NCBI GenBank assembly: GCA_028289545.1
Contig: JANQPG010000002.1
Span: 47,660 to 111,659, forward strand
Direction: 5' to 3'
Source: Woeseiaceae bacterium
GTDB taxonomy: Bacteria > Pseudomonadota > Gammaproteobacteria > Steroidobacterales > Woeseiaceae
DNA: 64,000 nt
Positions 1-9,861 of this stretch are shown piece by piece. The notes below the pieces were generated by a model. It had not been told where the DNA came from. It was given only the letters and a program-made list of their open reading frames with translations, and did no database searches. Position numbers and translations under genes: made by a program. Within the stretch, counting starts at the first letter, position 1, and each line of letters begins with the position of its first letter.

Positions 1-66
1 CGGCCGGCAGCGCGTGCCGCTAAGCTTGCCCCGGAAAATTTCGCCCGAGACGCAGCCCGACACACC

Positions 67-1167
67 GTGACTTCGCCACATCCGATTCTCGAAACCTACC
101 TTCGGGCTATCGAGCACGGCAGCCACCAGCGCGACCCTGCCCAGGAGCACGTTGTCGGCCTGCTGGTCGAGCTCGCGAAACAACTCGAAAAACGCGCCGC
201 GGCGGCGCGCGGGCCGCTGGCGCGCTGGTTCGGGCGGCGCGACGCGGATGCAATACCGGGCCTCTACGTATGGGGCGGCGTCGGTCGCGGCAAAACCTAC
301 CTGATGGACCTGTTCTTCGACGCCCTCCGCGTGGAGCGGAAGCAACGCATTCATTTCCACCGCATGATGGCCGACGTACACGGCCGCCTGGGCCGCCTCG
401 AAGACGTGAAAGACCCGCTTGCGCGGGTTGCCGAGGACATTGCCGAGCGCACCCGCATTTTGTGTTTCGACGAATTTTTTGTCAGCGACATTGGCGACGC
501 GATGATACTGGCTCGCCTGCTCGAAGCGCTGTTCGAGCGCGGTGTCGTGCTCGTCGCAACCTCCAACGTCGAACCCGACGGGCTCTACAAGGAGGGTCTG
601 CAGCGCGCGAGGTTCCTGCCCGCCATCGAGCTCCTGAAGCGGCACACGAAGGTGGTCGAACTCGGCGGCGACACGGACTACCGTCTGCGGCTGTTGAAAC
701 AGGCGGGCACCTACCTGGACGCGGAAGACCCCGGAACCGTTGACCGTCTCGAGCGTTTTTTTTCGGAGTGCGCGTCGAGCCAGGTCCGCGAGGCCGCGGC
801 GCTCGACGTCAACGGCCGGCCGATAGTCGCAACGCGCGTCGCAAAAAGCGTGGCCTGGTTCGAATTCGACGAATTGTGCGACGGACCCCGCAGCCAGGCG
901 GACTACATCGAACTCGCGCGCTGGTATCCGACCGTCATAGTTGCCGGCGTCCCGACCTTCGATCCTACGCGCGAGGACCAGGCACGGCGCTTTATCTCGC
1001 TCGTGGACGAGTTTTACGACCGCCGGGTCAAGTTGATCGTGTCGGCAGCGGCGAGACCCAGGGAACTGTACGCCGGCAACAAGCTCGGATTCGAATTCGA
1101 ACGCACGGCGAGCCGGCTCATCGAGATGCAGTCGGAGTCCTATCTGCGCGAAGCGCACCTGGCCTGA
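67..1167 (+). CDS. zapE: Cell division protein ZapE (AFG1-like ATPase)
   Basis: 366 residues from a GTG start, the usual length for bacterial ZapE, a P-loop ATPase that acts at the division septum and is the homologue of mitochondrial AFG1. A Walker A motif (GGVGRGKT) lies near residue 75 and a Walker B (ILCFDEFF) near residue 137, followed by an AFG1-type 'FVSDIGDAM' segment. The C-terminal half carries the family's 'YxELARWYPTVIVAGVP' region. The gene stands alone; the 66 bases before it end an unseen upstream unit. ATPase family is certain; the septal role is inferred from the family. Confidence 0.93.
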   Translation: MTSPHPILETYLRAIEHGSHQRDPAQEHVVGLLVELAKQLEKRAAAARGPLARWFGRRDADAIPGLYVWGGVGRGKTYLMDLFFDALRVERKQRIHFHRMMADVHGRLGRLEDVKDPLARVAEDIAERTRILCFDEFFVSDIGDAMILARLLEALFERGVVLVATSNVEPDGLYKEGLQRARFLPAIELLKRHTKVVELGGDTDYRLRLLKQAGTYLDAEDPGTVDRLERFFSECASSQVREAAALDVNGRPIVATRVAKSVAWFEFDELCDGPRSQADYIELARWYPTVIVAGVPTFDPTREDQARRFISLVDEFYDRRVKLIVSAAARPRELYAGNKLGFEFERTASRLIEMQSESYLREAHLA

Positions 1168-1282
1168 TTTCGCGCGAAAGCGCCTCAGGCGCAGCGGAAT
1201 TTGTCACTCGTCGCCGCAGTCGCTACTGTAACGCCCCGGGGAAAGCGGTCCGGAACTAAATGGGAACTAATCGGGGAATACG

Positions 1283-1750
1283 ATGAGCGACGAGCCTTCG
1301 CAAAAAGAAGAACTGATTCTGGAAGATTTTCTGCCCTATCGGCTGGCGGTGCTGTCACACACGGTCAGCAGCAAGATTTCGGGCGTCTACGAAGAACGCT
1401 TCAAAGTCTCGATTCCGGAGTGGCGCGTCATTGCGATACTTGGCCGCTTTCCGGGCCTGTCCGCCGTCGAAGTGGCCCAGCGCACGATGCTCGACAAGGT
1501 GGCTGTCAGCCGCGCCGTCACCAAGCTGATCAAGAACGGCCGGCTCGACCGCGAGTTTGCGGACGCGGACCGGCGCCGGTCGATTCTCAACCTCTCACCC
1601 GAAGGCCGCCGTATTCACGACGAGATTGCGCCGCTGGCCCTGCGCTTCGAGAGGGATCTCCTGCACGGCATCAGCGACGAGGACTTCGAGCGCTTCAACC
1701 TCGTCATGGAGCGGCTCGTTGCGCGCGCCAGGCTGCTCGGCGCACCTTAG
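1283..1750 (+). CDS. MarR family transcriptional regulator
   Basis: 155 residues with the MarR winged-helix layout: dimerisation helices at both ends and a central helix-turn-helix (about residues 50-85, 'LSAVEVAQRTMLDKVAVSRAV') followed by the wing 'DREFADADRRRSILNL'. The DxRxxxL-type wing is a hallmark of the family. The ATG is preceded by GGGGAA about five bases upstream. It stands alone between zapE and the glutamate dehydrogenase gene, so its ligand and targets cannot be deduced; autoregulation or control of a distant operon is equally possible. Confidence 0.9.
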   Translation: MSDEPSQKEELILEDFLPYRLAVLSHTVSSKISGVYEERFKVSIPEWRVIAILGRFPGLSAVEVAQRTMLDKVAVSRAVTKLIKNGRLDREFADADRRRSILNLSPEGRRIHDEIAPLALRFERDLLHGISDEDFERFNLVMERLVARARLLGAP

Positions 1751-1899
1751 CCGACACCTGCCCCGGAGTCAGCCCGGAAAAAGAACCAGGTTCGATCGTC
1801 CGGTTCGCGAAAAGCGTGCCGGACGACCGTCGGCCGGCGCGCTAGTCGCCCATGATGCGCTCGACAGTCTTCAGTTGATAAAAAGCGTCAGAACGGGAA

Positions 1900-1927
1900 C
1901 TTGTTACTGCGGCAATTAATGTAGAAT
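1900..1927 (+). promoter_or_regulatory. Candidate sigma70 promoter of the NAD-glutamate dehydrogenase gene
   Basis: A -35-like TTGTTA (1901-1906) and a -10-like TAGAAT (1922-1927) stand in the 234-base gap before the dehydrogenase. The spacer is 15 bases, or 16 if CTTGTT is taken. A GGAGAT ribosome-binding site lies about 10 bases before the ATG. Positions 1751-1899 hold nothing else I can recognise. Confidence 0.5.
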
Positions 1928-1984
1928 GCCGCGCGTAGTCCAACGATCACCAGGCACACGTGCAGTGCCGGAGATAGTAGAACA

Positions 1985-4900
1985 ATGAGACGCCAGGAAC
2001 TTCGCCGGGGGAGCGATGCCAGGGAGGGTATCGTCGATGCCATCGTGGCATCGCGAGTGGAAACCAAAGCGTTGCCGCAAGGCAATCACACCAAGCGTTT
2101 CCTAAAGCAGTACTTTGCGCACGTCCCGTTCGAGGATCTGCAAGGCCGCGAGGAGAAAACCATGGCGCGGGTTGCCGTGGATCACCTCGAATTCGGGCGG
2201 GTACGCCGATCCGGCCGGGCAAACCTGAGAGTCTTCAACGCCACCGAAGCCGACAACGGCTACGTCTCGGCCTACACGTTTGTCGAGATGGTCAACGACG
2301 ACATGCCGTTCCTCGTCGACTCCGTGGTGGCCGCGATTGCGGAGTACGACTACACGGTGCACATGACGGTGCACCCGGTCATTCACGTCTTGCGCGACAA
2401 ACGCGGCCGAATCACCGGAATCCCGAGCCCCGGCGACAAAAACGGCCGCCGTGAATCGTGGATTCGGATTGCCATAGACAAGGAGACGGACGCCGAACGG
2501 ATCTCGGAACTCGAAGCGCGTATTTCACGTGTGCTCGCCGACGTGCGCCTCGCCGTGCGCGACTGGCAGGCGATGCGCGGAAAAATGCAGGAGGCGATAG
2601 CGGCGGTACAGTCCGCCGACACCGGAGGCGGCAAGCGGCTCAAGGCCGAAAGCGAGGCGCTGCTCGAGTGGCTCGGAGACGATCATTTCACGTTCCTGGG
2701 TTATCGCGAGTACCGCCTGTCGCGCCGCAAGCAGCGGGTTTACCTGAAGCCGGTGCCGGAGAGCGGACTGGGCCTGCTCTCGAACGGCGAGCACGGCGGC
2801 AAGACCACCGAACTCACGCCGGAAATGCGGCGGCTCGTCGACAACAAGGACTGGCTGGTCATTACCAAGGCGAATTCACGATCGACGGTCCATCGTGTCG
2901 CGTATCTCGATTACGTCGGCGTCAAGATCTTCAACAAGTCCGGCAAGGTGACGGGCGAGCACCGCTTCATCGGCCTGTTTACCTCGGTCGCCTACAGCGC
3001 CAGCCCGCGCAGCATCCCGTTGCTGAGGCTCAAGATCGATCAGGTCGTCGAGCGCTCGGGTGTTGAGCCGACGGGACACCGCGGCAAAGCGCTCATGCAC
3101 ATACTCGAGACCTACCCGCGCGACGAGCTGTTCCAGGCGAGCGTGCAGGACCTGGCACGAACGACGCTCGGCATACTCAACCTGCAGGATCGCCGGCGCG
3201 TCCGCTTCTTTGTCCGCCGCGACATGTTCCGCCGCTTCCTCTCCTGCCTTGTGTTCGTGCCGCGGGAGAAGTACACGACCGCGACGCGTCGCCGTATCGA
3301 GGCAATACTCCTCGAGGCGTTTGCGGGCACCAGCGTGGAGTCGAGCGTACAGATATCCGACTCGCCCCTGGCGCGCGTGCACATCATCGTCCGCACGGCC
3401 AAAGGCGAACAGCCGAAGATCAGCATCCAGCAGATCCAGCAGACGATCGCCGACGCCGTGGTCACGTGGGAGGACAAGCTGCGCGCGGAACTCGCATCGA
3501 GTTTCGGCGACGACGACGGATTGCGCCTGTTCCGGCGCTACGGCCACGTCTTCCCGCTTGGTTACCAGGAGGACACGAGCCCGCGGGATGCCTGCTCGGA
3601 CGTCAGCCGGGTCGAGACCATGCGCCAGGACGACGTCGTCCGGTCGGTCAATTTGTACCGGCCGGAAGGGCTCGAGCCCGGCCATATGCACTTCATTATC
3701 TATACGAACGACGAACCGCTGGTGCTGTCCGAGGCGCTGCCGGTACTCGAAGCCATGGGCGTGGACGTGTATACCGAACGTCCGTACGAACTGCGGCTGG
3801 GCGGTGACGAGCTCTTCTGGATACAGGATTTTCACCTGCGTCACGAAAGCGGTGCTGAAATCGACATCCACGCGGTGGCGAATCGCTTCGAAGAGTGTTT
3901 CCTCAAGGTATTGAACGGCCAGGCGGAAAGTGATGGCCTAAACCGCCTGATCGTGTATTCGGAACTCGACTGGCGACAAACGGCGCTGCTGCGCTGTTAC
4001 GCAAAATACCTGCTGCAGCTGGGTGTCCCCTACAGCCAGGCCTACATGGAAGAAGTACTGGTCGCCCATGCGGCGACCACCCGGCTGCTGGTCCGCCAGT
4101 TCGAGCTGCAGTTCGACCCCGAACTCAGCAAGCGCCGGCGGGATCGCGAACTGCGCGAACATCTGACGGCGGTCAAGCGCGGCCTCAAGAAAGCCCGCAA
4201 CGTCGACGAAGACCGCATACTGCGCGCGTTTTCCAGCGCCGTTACCCACACGCTGCGCAGCAACTATTTTGTGCTCGACGCCGATGGCCAGCCGCGCGAC
4301 ACGATTGCCATCAAACTCGACTCCGGCAAGATCGCCGAGGCGCCCAAGCCGCGTCCGAAGTTCGAGATATTCGTCTACTCCACCGAGGTCGAGGGCGTGC
4401 ATCTGCGCGGCGGAAGCATTGCCCGGGGTGGCCTGCGCTGGTCCGACCGCCGTGAGGACTTCCGCACTGAGATTCTCGGTCTCATGAAAGCCCAGGTCGT
4501 CAAGAACACGGTCATCGTGCCGACCGGCGCAAAAGGCGGATTTGTTTGCAAGGAGCTGCCGGAGGGCGACCGCGACGCCGTCCTGGCCAAGGGCATCGAG
4601 TGCTACCGCCTGTTCATCAGCAGCCTGCTGGACGTCACCGATAACGTCATCGACGGCAAGGTCACGACGCCAGACCGCGTCGTTCGCCGCGACGAGGAAG
4701 ATCCGTACCTCGTGGTCGCCGCCGACAAGGGGACGGCAACGTTCTCCGATATTGCCAACGAGATATCGCAGCAATACGGTTTCTGGCTCGACGACGCGTT
4801 CGCGTCAGGCGGCTCGGCGGGCTACGACCACAAGAAGATGGGCATTACCGCAAGGGGTGCCTGGGAGGCCGTAAAACGGCATTTCCGCGAACAGGGCCTC

Positions 4901-6823
4901 AACACCCAGAAGGAACACTTTACGGTGGCCGGCATCGGCGACATGGGCGGCGACGTCTTCGGCAACGGCATGCTCCTGTCGAGAAAAATCCAGCTGGTTG
5001 CCGCCTTCAACCACCTGCATATCTTCCTCGATCCGACGCCGGATGCGGCAGCCAGCTTCCGTGAGCGCAAACGCCTGTTCGCCAAAGGCCGCAGCGGTTG
5101 GAACGACTACGACGAGACCCTGATCTCCAAGGGCGGCGGGGTCTACTCGCGGCAGGCAAAAACCATCAAGCTGAGCCGCGAGGTGCGCCAGCTGCTCGAT
5201 ACCGACGCCACCTCCATGCAACCGAACGAGCTGATCCGCGCAATCCTCAAGATGCCGGTGGACCTGCTCTGGAACGGCGGTATCGGCACCTATATCAAGG
5301 CCAGCAGCGAAAGCCACACCGACGTCGGCGACCGCAGCAACGACCGCGTGCGCGTCGACGCCAGCGAAGTCCGCTGCAAGGTCATTGGCGAAGGAGGCAA
5401 TCTCGGACTGACGCAACGCGCACGTATCGAGTACAGCCTGAACGGCGGCCGCGTGAATACCGATTTCATCGATAATTCCGCCGGCGTGGACAGCTCGGAC
5501 CGCGAGGTCAACATCAAGATACTGTTGAGCGACGTCGCCGCCAAGAAGGGCATGCCGCGGAACAAGCGCAACGAGCTGCTCGCGTCGATGACCGACGACG
5601 TGGCGGAACTCGTGCTGCGCAACAACTACCTGCAGACGCAGGCGATCAGCATGAGCGAGGTTCGCTCGCTGGAGCGTATCGACGAAACCGCGCGCGTCAT
5701 TACCAGCCTCGAACGCAGCGGTCAGCTCGATCGGGCCCTCGAGTTCCTGCCCGACGACGTCGAGCTCGAAGAACGCAAGGCCCGCCGCCAGGGTATCACT
5801 CGGCCGGAGCTGGCGGTCATTCTCAGCTACGCAAAAATCGATCTCTACGATGGCTTGATTGCGTCGGGCGAATCGCTCGACGACTTCCTGGCGATGCACC
5901 CGATGCGTTACTTCCCTGAAGTGCTTCGCCGCCGCTATCCAGAGTTTCTGCCGACGCACCGGTTGAGCTCCGAAATCCTGGCGACTCTGATCGCCAACGA
6001 CATCGTCAACCGCATGGGGCCGGCATTTGTGCGCCGCGTACAGCTCGATACGGGCGCCAGCGTCACGACGATCGCACGTGCTTATACGGTGGCCCGGCAG
6101 ATTTGCCGGGCGGGCAGCCTGAACCGCATCATTCAGTCGCTCGACCACGAGATACCGGCGTCGGTGCAGATGACGCTGTTGTTCGAGCTGGCCCGGACGC
6201 AACGCCACGCCACCTACTGGCTCATAGAACGTTACGGCGAAGCGCTTGAGATCGCCCCGGTCGTGGAACGCCTCAGCGAAGGCATGGCCACGGTCTACAC
6301 CCGCACGGCCAGCGTACAATCCAATGCGGCGCGGCAGCGCCACCAGGAAGCCGTCCATCGCTACCTGGATATGGGCGTGTCCGAAACGCTAGCCGACCGG
6401 ATGGCTGCGCTGCTGCTCACGCGCGCCGCTCTCGACATTGCCGATCTTGCCGTCCAGTACCAGCGAACCGTCGTCGAAACCGCGCGCCTGTATTCCGCGT
6501 TCAACGAGAATCTGGGGGTCTTCTGGCTGCACAACGGCGCGGAAGACCTGGCGGTTCAGGGCCGCTGGCAGTCGATTGCGCGCAGCAAGCTGCGGGACGA
6601 CTTTTATCGCGTCCGCCGCGAACTTGCCGAACAGCTGTTGAAGAAACGCAGCCGCAAGGCAATGCCCGAACTGGTGGAAAGCTGGCTGTCGGCGCGCGCG
6701 CAGCGAGTCGAGCGTATTCGCGCCATGATCGAAGAGATGAAGCTTCGCGGCGATGCAGATTTTGCTACGCTCTCGGTTGCGGCTCAGGAGCTCAGGGACT
6801 TGGTCAGCAGCCCTGCCGCCTGA
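1985..6823 (+). CDS. gdhB: NAD-specific glutamate dehydrogenase, large (GDH-180) type
   Basis: 1612 residues, matching the ~180 kDa bacterial NAD-dependent glutamate dehydrogenases that oxidise glutamate to 2-oxoglutarate and ammonia. The N-terminal ~700 residues hold the regulatory ACT-like region. The catalytic core begins near residue 800 with 'RGGLRWSDRREDFRTEILG' and 'KAQVVKNTVIVPTGAKGGF', which contains the substrate-binding lysines. 'GDMGGDVFGNGML' and 'VIGEGGNLGLTQ' follow in the nucleotide-binding part, and a long helical C-terminal domain ends the protein. The gene is monocistronic with its own promoter. In known members it serves amino-acid (Arg, Glu) catabolism and is allosterically controlled, which fits the arginine/polyamine and cyanophycin genes further along. 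Confidence 0.97.
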   Translation: MRRQELRRGSDAREGIVDAIVASRVETKALPQGNHTKRFLKQYFAHVPFEDLQGREEKTMARVAVDHLEFGRVRRSGRANLRVFNATEADNGYVSAYTFVEMVNDDMPFLVDSVVAAIAEYDYTVHMTVHPVIHVLRDKRGRITGIPSPGDKNGRRESWIRIAIDKETDAERISELEARISRVLADVRLAVRDWQAMRGKMQEAIAAVQSADTGGGKRLKAESEALLEWLGDDHFTFLGYREYRLSRRKQRVYLKPVPESGLGLLSNGEHGGKTTELTPEMRRLVDNKDWLVITKANSRSTVHRVAYLDYVGVKIFNKSGKVTGEHRFIGLFTSVAYSASPRSIPLLRLKIDQVVERSGVEPTGHRGKALMHILETYPRDELFQASVQDLARTTLGILNLQDRRRVRFFVRRDMFRRFLSCLVFVPREKYTTATRRRIEAILLEAFAGTSVESSVQISDSPLARVHIIVRTAKGEQPKISIQQIQQTIADAVVTWEDKLRAELASSFGDDDGLRLFRRYGHVFPLGYQEDTSPRDACSDVSRVETMRQDDVVRSVNLYRPEGLEPGHMHFIIYTNDEPLVLSEALPVLEAMGVDVYTERPYELRLGGDELFWIQDFHLRHESGAEIDIHAVANRFEECFLKVLNGQAESDGLNRLIVYSELDWRQTALLRCYAKYLLQLGVPYSQAYMEEVLVAHAATTRLLVRQFELQFDPELSKRRRDRELREHLTAVKRGLKKARNVDEDRILRAFSSAVTHTLRSNYFVLDADGQPRDTIAIKLDSGKIAEAPKPRPKFEIFVYSTEVEGVHLRGGSIARGGLRWSDRREDFRTEILGLMKAQVVKNTVIVPTGAKGGFVCKELPEGDRDAVLAKGIECYRLFISSLLDVTDNVIDGKVTTPDRVVRRDEEDPYLVVAADKGTATFSDIANEISQQYGFWLDDAFASGGSAGYDHKKMGITARGAWEAVKRHFREQGLNTQKEHFTVAGIGDMGGDVFGNGMLLSRKIQLVAAFNHLHIFLDPTPDAAASFRERKRLFAKGRSGWNDYDETLISKGGGVYSRQAKTIKLSREVRQLLDTDATSMQPNELIRAILKMPVDLLWNGGIGTYIKASSESHTDVGDRSNDRVRVDASEVRCKVIGEGGNLGLTQRARIEYSLNGGRVNTDFIDNSAGVDSSDREVNIKILLSDVAAKKGMPRNKRNELLASMTDDVAELVLRNNYLQTQAISMSEVRSLERIDETARVITSLERSGQLDRALEFLPDDVELEERKARRQGITRPELAVILSYAKIDLYDGLIASGESLDDFLAMHPMRYFPEVLRRRYPEFLPTHRLSSEILATLIANDIVNRMGPAFVRRVQLDTGASVTTIARAYTVARQICRAGSLNRIIQSLDHEIPASVQMTLLFELARTQRHATYWLIERYGEALEIAPVVERLSEGMATVYTRTASVQSNAARQRHQEAVHRYLDMGVSETLADRMAALLLTRAALDIADLAVQYQRTVVETARLYSAFNENLGVFWLHNGAEDLAVQGRWQSIARSKLRDDFYRVRRELAEQLLKKRSRKAMPELVESWLSARAQRVERIRAMIEEMKLRGDADFATLSVAAQELRDLVSSPAA

Positions 6824-6910
6824 GTGTTCGCCCAGGGCGGCGGACCGGAACAATCATCCGACAAACAACGATCTAACAAAACAACAGTCTGATAAGACAA
6901 CGGAGTCAGC

Positions 6911-7654
6911 ATGGCGGGTAAGCTCGTGCTCTGCCGTCACGGCCAGAGCGACTGGAATCTAAAGAACCTGTTTACGGGCTGGACGGACGTCGACCTGACG
7001 CCGAAGGGCGTCGAAGAAGCGACCACCGCCGGGCAGCAACTCAAGGAACTCGGAGTCGAATTCGATGTTGCCTACACCTCGGTCCTCAAGCGGGCGATAC
7101 GGACGCTGTGGATTGTGCTCGACGAACTCGACCGAATGTGGCTCCCGGTCATCCGTGACTGGCGACTGAACGAACGCCATTACGGCAGCCTGCAAGGCCT
7201 TAACAAAGCCGAAACCGCCGCAAAATACGGCGACGAGCAGGTGCACATCTGGCGCCGCAGCTACGATACGCCACCGCCCGAGCTCGATCCGGGCGACGAA
7301 CGGCATCCCGCGCACGATCCGCGCTATGCCGGCATCGACGGCCTGCCGGCGACCGAGTCCCTCAAGCTGACGCTCGATCGCGTGTTGCCTTGCTGGAACG
7401 AGCGCATCGCGCCCGACCTTGCCGCCGGAAGAAACGTGTTGATTGCCGCACACGGCAACTCGCTACGCGCGCTCGTCAAGATGCTCGACGGCGTCTCCGA
7501 CGAGGACATTACGGGCTTCAACATCCCCACCGGGGTGCCGCTCGTGTACGAGCTCAACGACGACCTGAGCCCGGCTTCGCGGCGGTTCCTGGGCGATCCC
7601 GACGCCGTGGCCAAGGCGGCGGCCGCTGTAGCCGCCCAGGCCAGCGGCAAATAG
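6911..7654 (+). CDS. gpmA: 2,3-bisphosphoglycerate-dependent phosphoglycerate mutase
   Basis: 247 residues, the standard length for dPGM. The phospho-acceptor histidine lies in '[10 protein letters not shown]' (residue 9) and is followed by '[14 protein letters not shown]'. '[14 protein letters not shown]' and the second catalytic histidine in '[11 protein letters not shown]' complete the active site. It interconverts 3- and 2-phosphoglycerate in glycolysis and gluconeogenesis. 'GGAGTCAGC' gives a ribosome-binding site. It lies 87 bases after the glutamate dehydrogenase gene and 15 bases before the next gene, with which it is probably co-transcribed. Confidence 0.97.
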   Translation: MAGKLVLCRHGQSDWNLKNLFTGWTDVDLTPKGVEEATTAGQQLKELGVEFDVAYTSVLKRAIRTLWIVLDELDRMWLPVIRDWRLNERHYGSLQGLNKAETAAKYGDEQVHIWRRSYDTPPPELDPGDERHPAHDPRYAGIDGLPATESLKLTLDRVLPCWNERIAPDLAAGRNVLIAAHGNSLRALVKMLDGVSDEDITGFNIPTGVPLVYELNDDLSPASRRFLGDPDAVAKAAAAVAAQASGK

Positions 7655-7669
7655 TGCTGCGCCACGCCC

Positions 7670-8191
7670 GTGCTGTATAGGCTCGGCGAACGCCGGCCCG
7701 ATATTGCGGACACCGGCACCTGGATTGCGGACAGCGCCGAGGTCATTGGCGCCGTGCGCCTCAAAGATCACGCCAGCGTCTGGTTCAACGCGGTGCTGCG
7801 CGGCGACAACGAATGGATAGAGATCGGCGAGCGCTCGAACGTCCAGGACGGCTCCGTCCTGCACACCGATCCCGGCTGCCCGCTGACGGTGGGGCAAAAC
7901 GTCACGATTGGCCACAAGGTCATGCTGCACGGCTGCACGATCGGCAGCAACACGCTGATCGGCATCGGCAGTACGGTGTTGAACAACGCCGTGATTCCGG
8001 AGAACTGTATCGTCGGGGCGCACGCGCTGATTACCGAAGGTAAACGCTTCGAGCCGGGCTCGCTGATCCTGGGCTCGCCCGCCCGCGCCGTGCGCAGCCT
8101 GGACGACGAGGCATTCGCCATGATCCGGCAATCCGCCGACGTGTACGTCGCTAACGCGGAGCGTTATCGAAGAGAGCTGTCGGCGCTGTAG
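7670..8191 (+). CDS. Gamma-carbonic anhydrase family protein (YrdA/PaaY-like)
   Basis: 173 residues folding as a left-handed beta-helix of hexapeptide repeats. '[22 protein letters not shown]' type text and '[16 protein letters not shown]' carry the histidines expected to bind metal between subunits. The start is GTG at 7670, 15 bases after gpmA. Relatives are called YrdA, CaiE or PaaY; some are carbonic anhydrases and PaaY is a thioesterase, so the substrate is not settled. A single-domain trimeric enzyme is expected. Confidence 0.92.
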   Translation: MLYRLGERRPDIADTGTWIADSAEVIGAVRLKDHASVWFNAVLRGDNEWIEIGERSNVQDGSVLHTDPGCPLTVGQNVTIGHKVMLHGCTIGSNTLIGIGSTVLNNAVIPENCIVGAHALITEGKRFEPGSLILGSPARAVRSLDDEAFAMIRQSADVYVANAERYRRELSAL

Positions 8192-8201
8192 GGCGAGGCA
8201 A

Positions 8202-9101
8202 TCAATCCTGCGCCTTCGGGTCGGATCGCGGCCGCACCGTGTCGGGGTTCACGACGCGCACCAGCCCTTCCTGCGAGCTCGAGGCGATCAGCCGGCCGTC
8301 GGCCGTAAAAAACTGACCGCGCGCGAACCCGCGGGCGCCCGTTGCGGTCGGGCTGTCCATGGAATACAGCAGCCACTCGTCGATCCGGAATTCGCGATGA
8401 AACCACAGCGCGTGATCGAGGCTTGCCATGATGACGTTGCCGCGGGTGAACGATAGCCCGTGCGGCAACGTCGAAGCGCCCAGCAATTCATAGTCCGATA
8501 CGTATGCCAGCAAATTCTGGTGCAGCGCACGATCGTCGGGCAACCGGTCGACGGCACGTATCCAGACGTGTTTTACCGGCGGCCGCGGTTTGGGCTGATC
8601 GAACTCGGGCGGCTCCACGGGACGAAACTCGAACGGCCGGGCGTCGGTCAGAAAACGCCGCATCATCATCGGTATCCGGTCGAGCTTGCCTTCGGCCGCC
8701 CGGGTGACGTCTTCGAGCCCGCCCGGGCCCGGAACGTCGGGCATGGCCGCCGCGTGCTCGAGGCCTTCCTCGGCCACCTGGAACGACGCGGCAAGATTGA
8801 GTATCGGCCGGCCGTGCTGGATAGCCACGACTCGCCGGCTCGAAAAGCTGCCGCCGTCGCGTGCGCGATCCACTTCGTAGACGATCGGCGCGTTGATGTC
8901 GCCGCGGCGCAGAAAATAGGCGTGCAGCGAGTGCGCAACCCGGCCTTCGACGGTCAGCTGCGCCGCCGACAGAGCCTGACCGAGCACCTGGCCGCCGAAC
9001 ACCTGCGGGCTGCCGATGTCGCGACTCTCACCGCGGAAGATGTTGTCCTCGATGCGCTCGAGGCGCAGCAGCGTAATCAGGTCGGCAAGTACCGGGTGCA
9101 T
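8202..9101 (-). CDS. tesB: Acyl-CoA thioesterase II
   Basis: 299 residues from ATG at 9101, close to E. coli TesB (286). The longer frame running up to 9245 overlaps the neighbouring dehydrogenase and lacks family similarity before this Met. Two hot-dog domains are visible: the first with 'QVFGGQVLGQALSAA' and 'VAHSLHAYFLRRGD', the second with 'ASLDHALWFHREFRIDEWLLY', which includes the catalytic-type Asp. It hydrolyses medium and long acyl-CoAs to free acids. It starts 10 bases after the upstream dehydrogenase-like gene, so the two form an operon. Confidence 0.95.
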   Translation of the reverse strand: MHPVLADLITLLRLERIEDNIFRGESRDIGSPQVFGGQVLGQALSAAQLTVEGRVAHSLHAYFLRRGDINAPIVYEVDRARDGGSFSSRRVVAIQHGRPILNLAASFQVAEEGLEHAAAMPDVPGPGGLEDVTRAAEGKLDRIPMMMRRFLTDARPFEFRPVEPPEFDQPKPRPPVKHVWIRAVDRLPDDRALHQNLLAYVSDYELLGASTLPHGLSFTRGNVIMASLDHALWFHREFRIDEWLLYSMDSPTATGARGFARGQFFTADGRLIASSSQEGLVRVVNPDTVRPRSDPKAQD

Positions 9102-9111
9102 GGCTTGGGTT

Positions 9112-9861
9112 CTAAACGTCGGTCCGGCCGCCGTCCACCGAAATCCCGGTGCCGCTGACAAAACCCGCGTCGTCGCTGGCGAGGAACAGCACCACCTTGG
9201 CCACGTCGACCGGCTCGCCGAGTCGCCGGGCCGCCGAGTGAGCAATGCAGTAGTCTCTGAGGGTCTTGTCCTTGCGGAACGTCTCGCGGCTGACGGGCGT
9301 CATGACGGCGCCGGGCTGCACGTAGTTGGCCGTGATCCCGAATTCGCCGGTTTCCGCAGCCAGCGCCCGCGTCAACGCGGCCAGCTGTTGTTCACCGCGC
9401 TGCGCAGCGTCGCGCGCGCCGGCGGCAAACAGGCTGCGCAGGAATCCAATGTTGATGATCCGTCCGGAGGGACTCTTTTTGAGCTCCGGAAGCGCCGCGC
9501 GCGCCAGCGCCGACACGAGCGCCGTGCGAAGGTCCAGCAGTCGGTCGAGTACCGGACCCGGTGCTTCGACGGGCGCTTCGGCCGACAGCGGGAAATCGCC
9601 GACGACAATGTCAACGCCGCCGATGTGATCGACGCAGGCTTCGACAAGCGCGGGCATCTTGCCGGGATCGGTCAACGTCGACACGTGCCCGGTGATGCCT
9701 TTTACCTGACGGTAATGCTGCTCAACGCCGCTGTTAATGGTATCCGCGGCGACCACTTCGGCGCCGTGCTTGATCAACGTTCGCGCCACGGCCTCACCAA
9801 TCCCGTCGGCAGCATTCGTTACCAGAGCCTTGAGCCCATACAGCCGTAGCGGATCGGCCAT
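9112..9861 (-). CDS. Short-chain dehydrogenase/reductase homologue lacking the catalytic tetrad
   Basis: 249 residues with an SDR Rossmann fold from end to end, including the C-terminal 'FLASDDAGFVSGTGISVDGG' shared by FabG-like enzymes. The motifs needed for catalysis are missing. The TGxxxGIG cofactor loop reads TNAADGIG (15-22). NNAG is replaced by VGDF near 87-90. The catalytic Asn position is Arg112. The Ser position in 'IINIGFLRS' is not Ser, and the YxxxK site aligns to A153 and E157. By homology it is an SDR; by sequence it is probably not an ordinary dehydrogenase. It is co-transcribed with tesB. Confidence 0.85.
   Translation of the reverse strand: MADPLRLYGLKALVTNAADGIGEAVARTLIKHGAEVVAADTINSGVEQHYRQVKGITGHVSTLTDPGKMPALVEACVDHIGGVDIVVGDFPLSAEAPVEAPGPVLDRLLDLRTALVSALARAALPELKKSPSGRIINIGFLRSLFAAGARDAAQRGEQQLAALTRALAAETGEFGITANYVQPGAVMTPVSRETFRKDKTLRDYCIAHSAARRLGEPVDVAKVVLFLASDDAGFVSGTGISVDGGRTDV

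Noticed and set aside
1790..1815. tRNA T-arm-like GGTTCGATCGTCC
   Set aside because: No acceptor, D or anticodon arms can be built around it.
4805..6358. A 517-codon minus-strand frame inside the glutamate dehydrogenase gene
   Set aside because: It is antisense to a conserved catalytic gene and has no family features.
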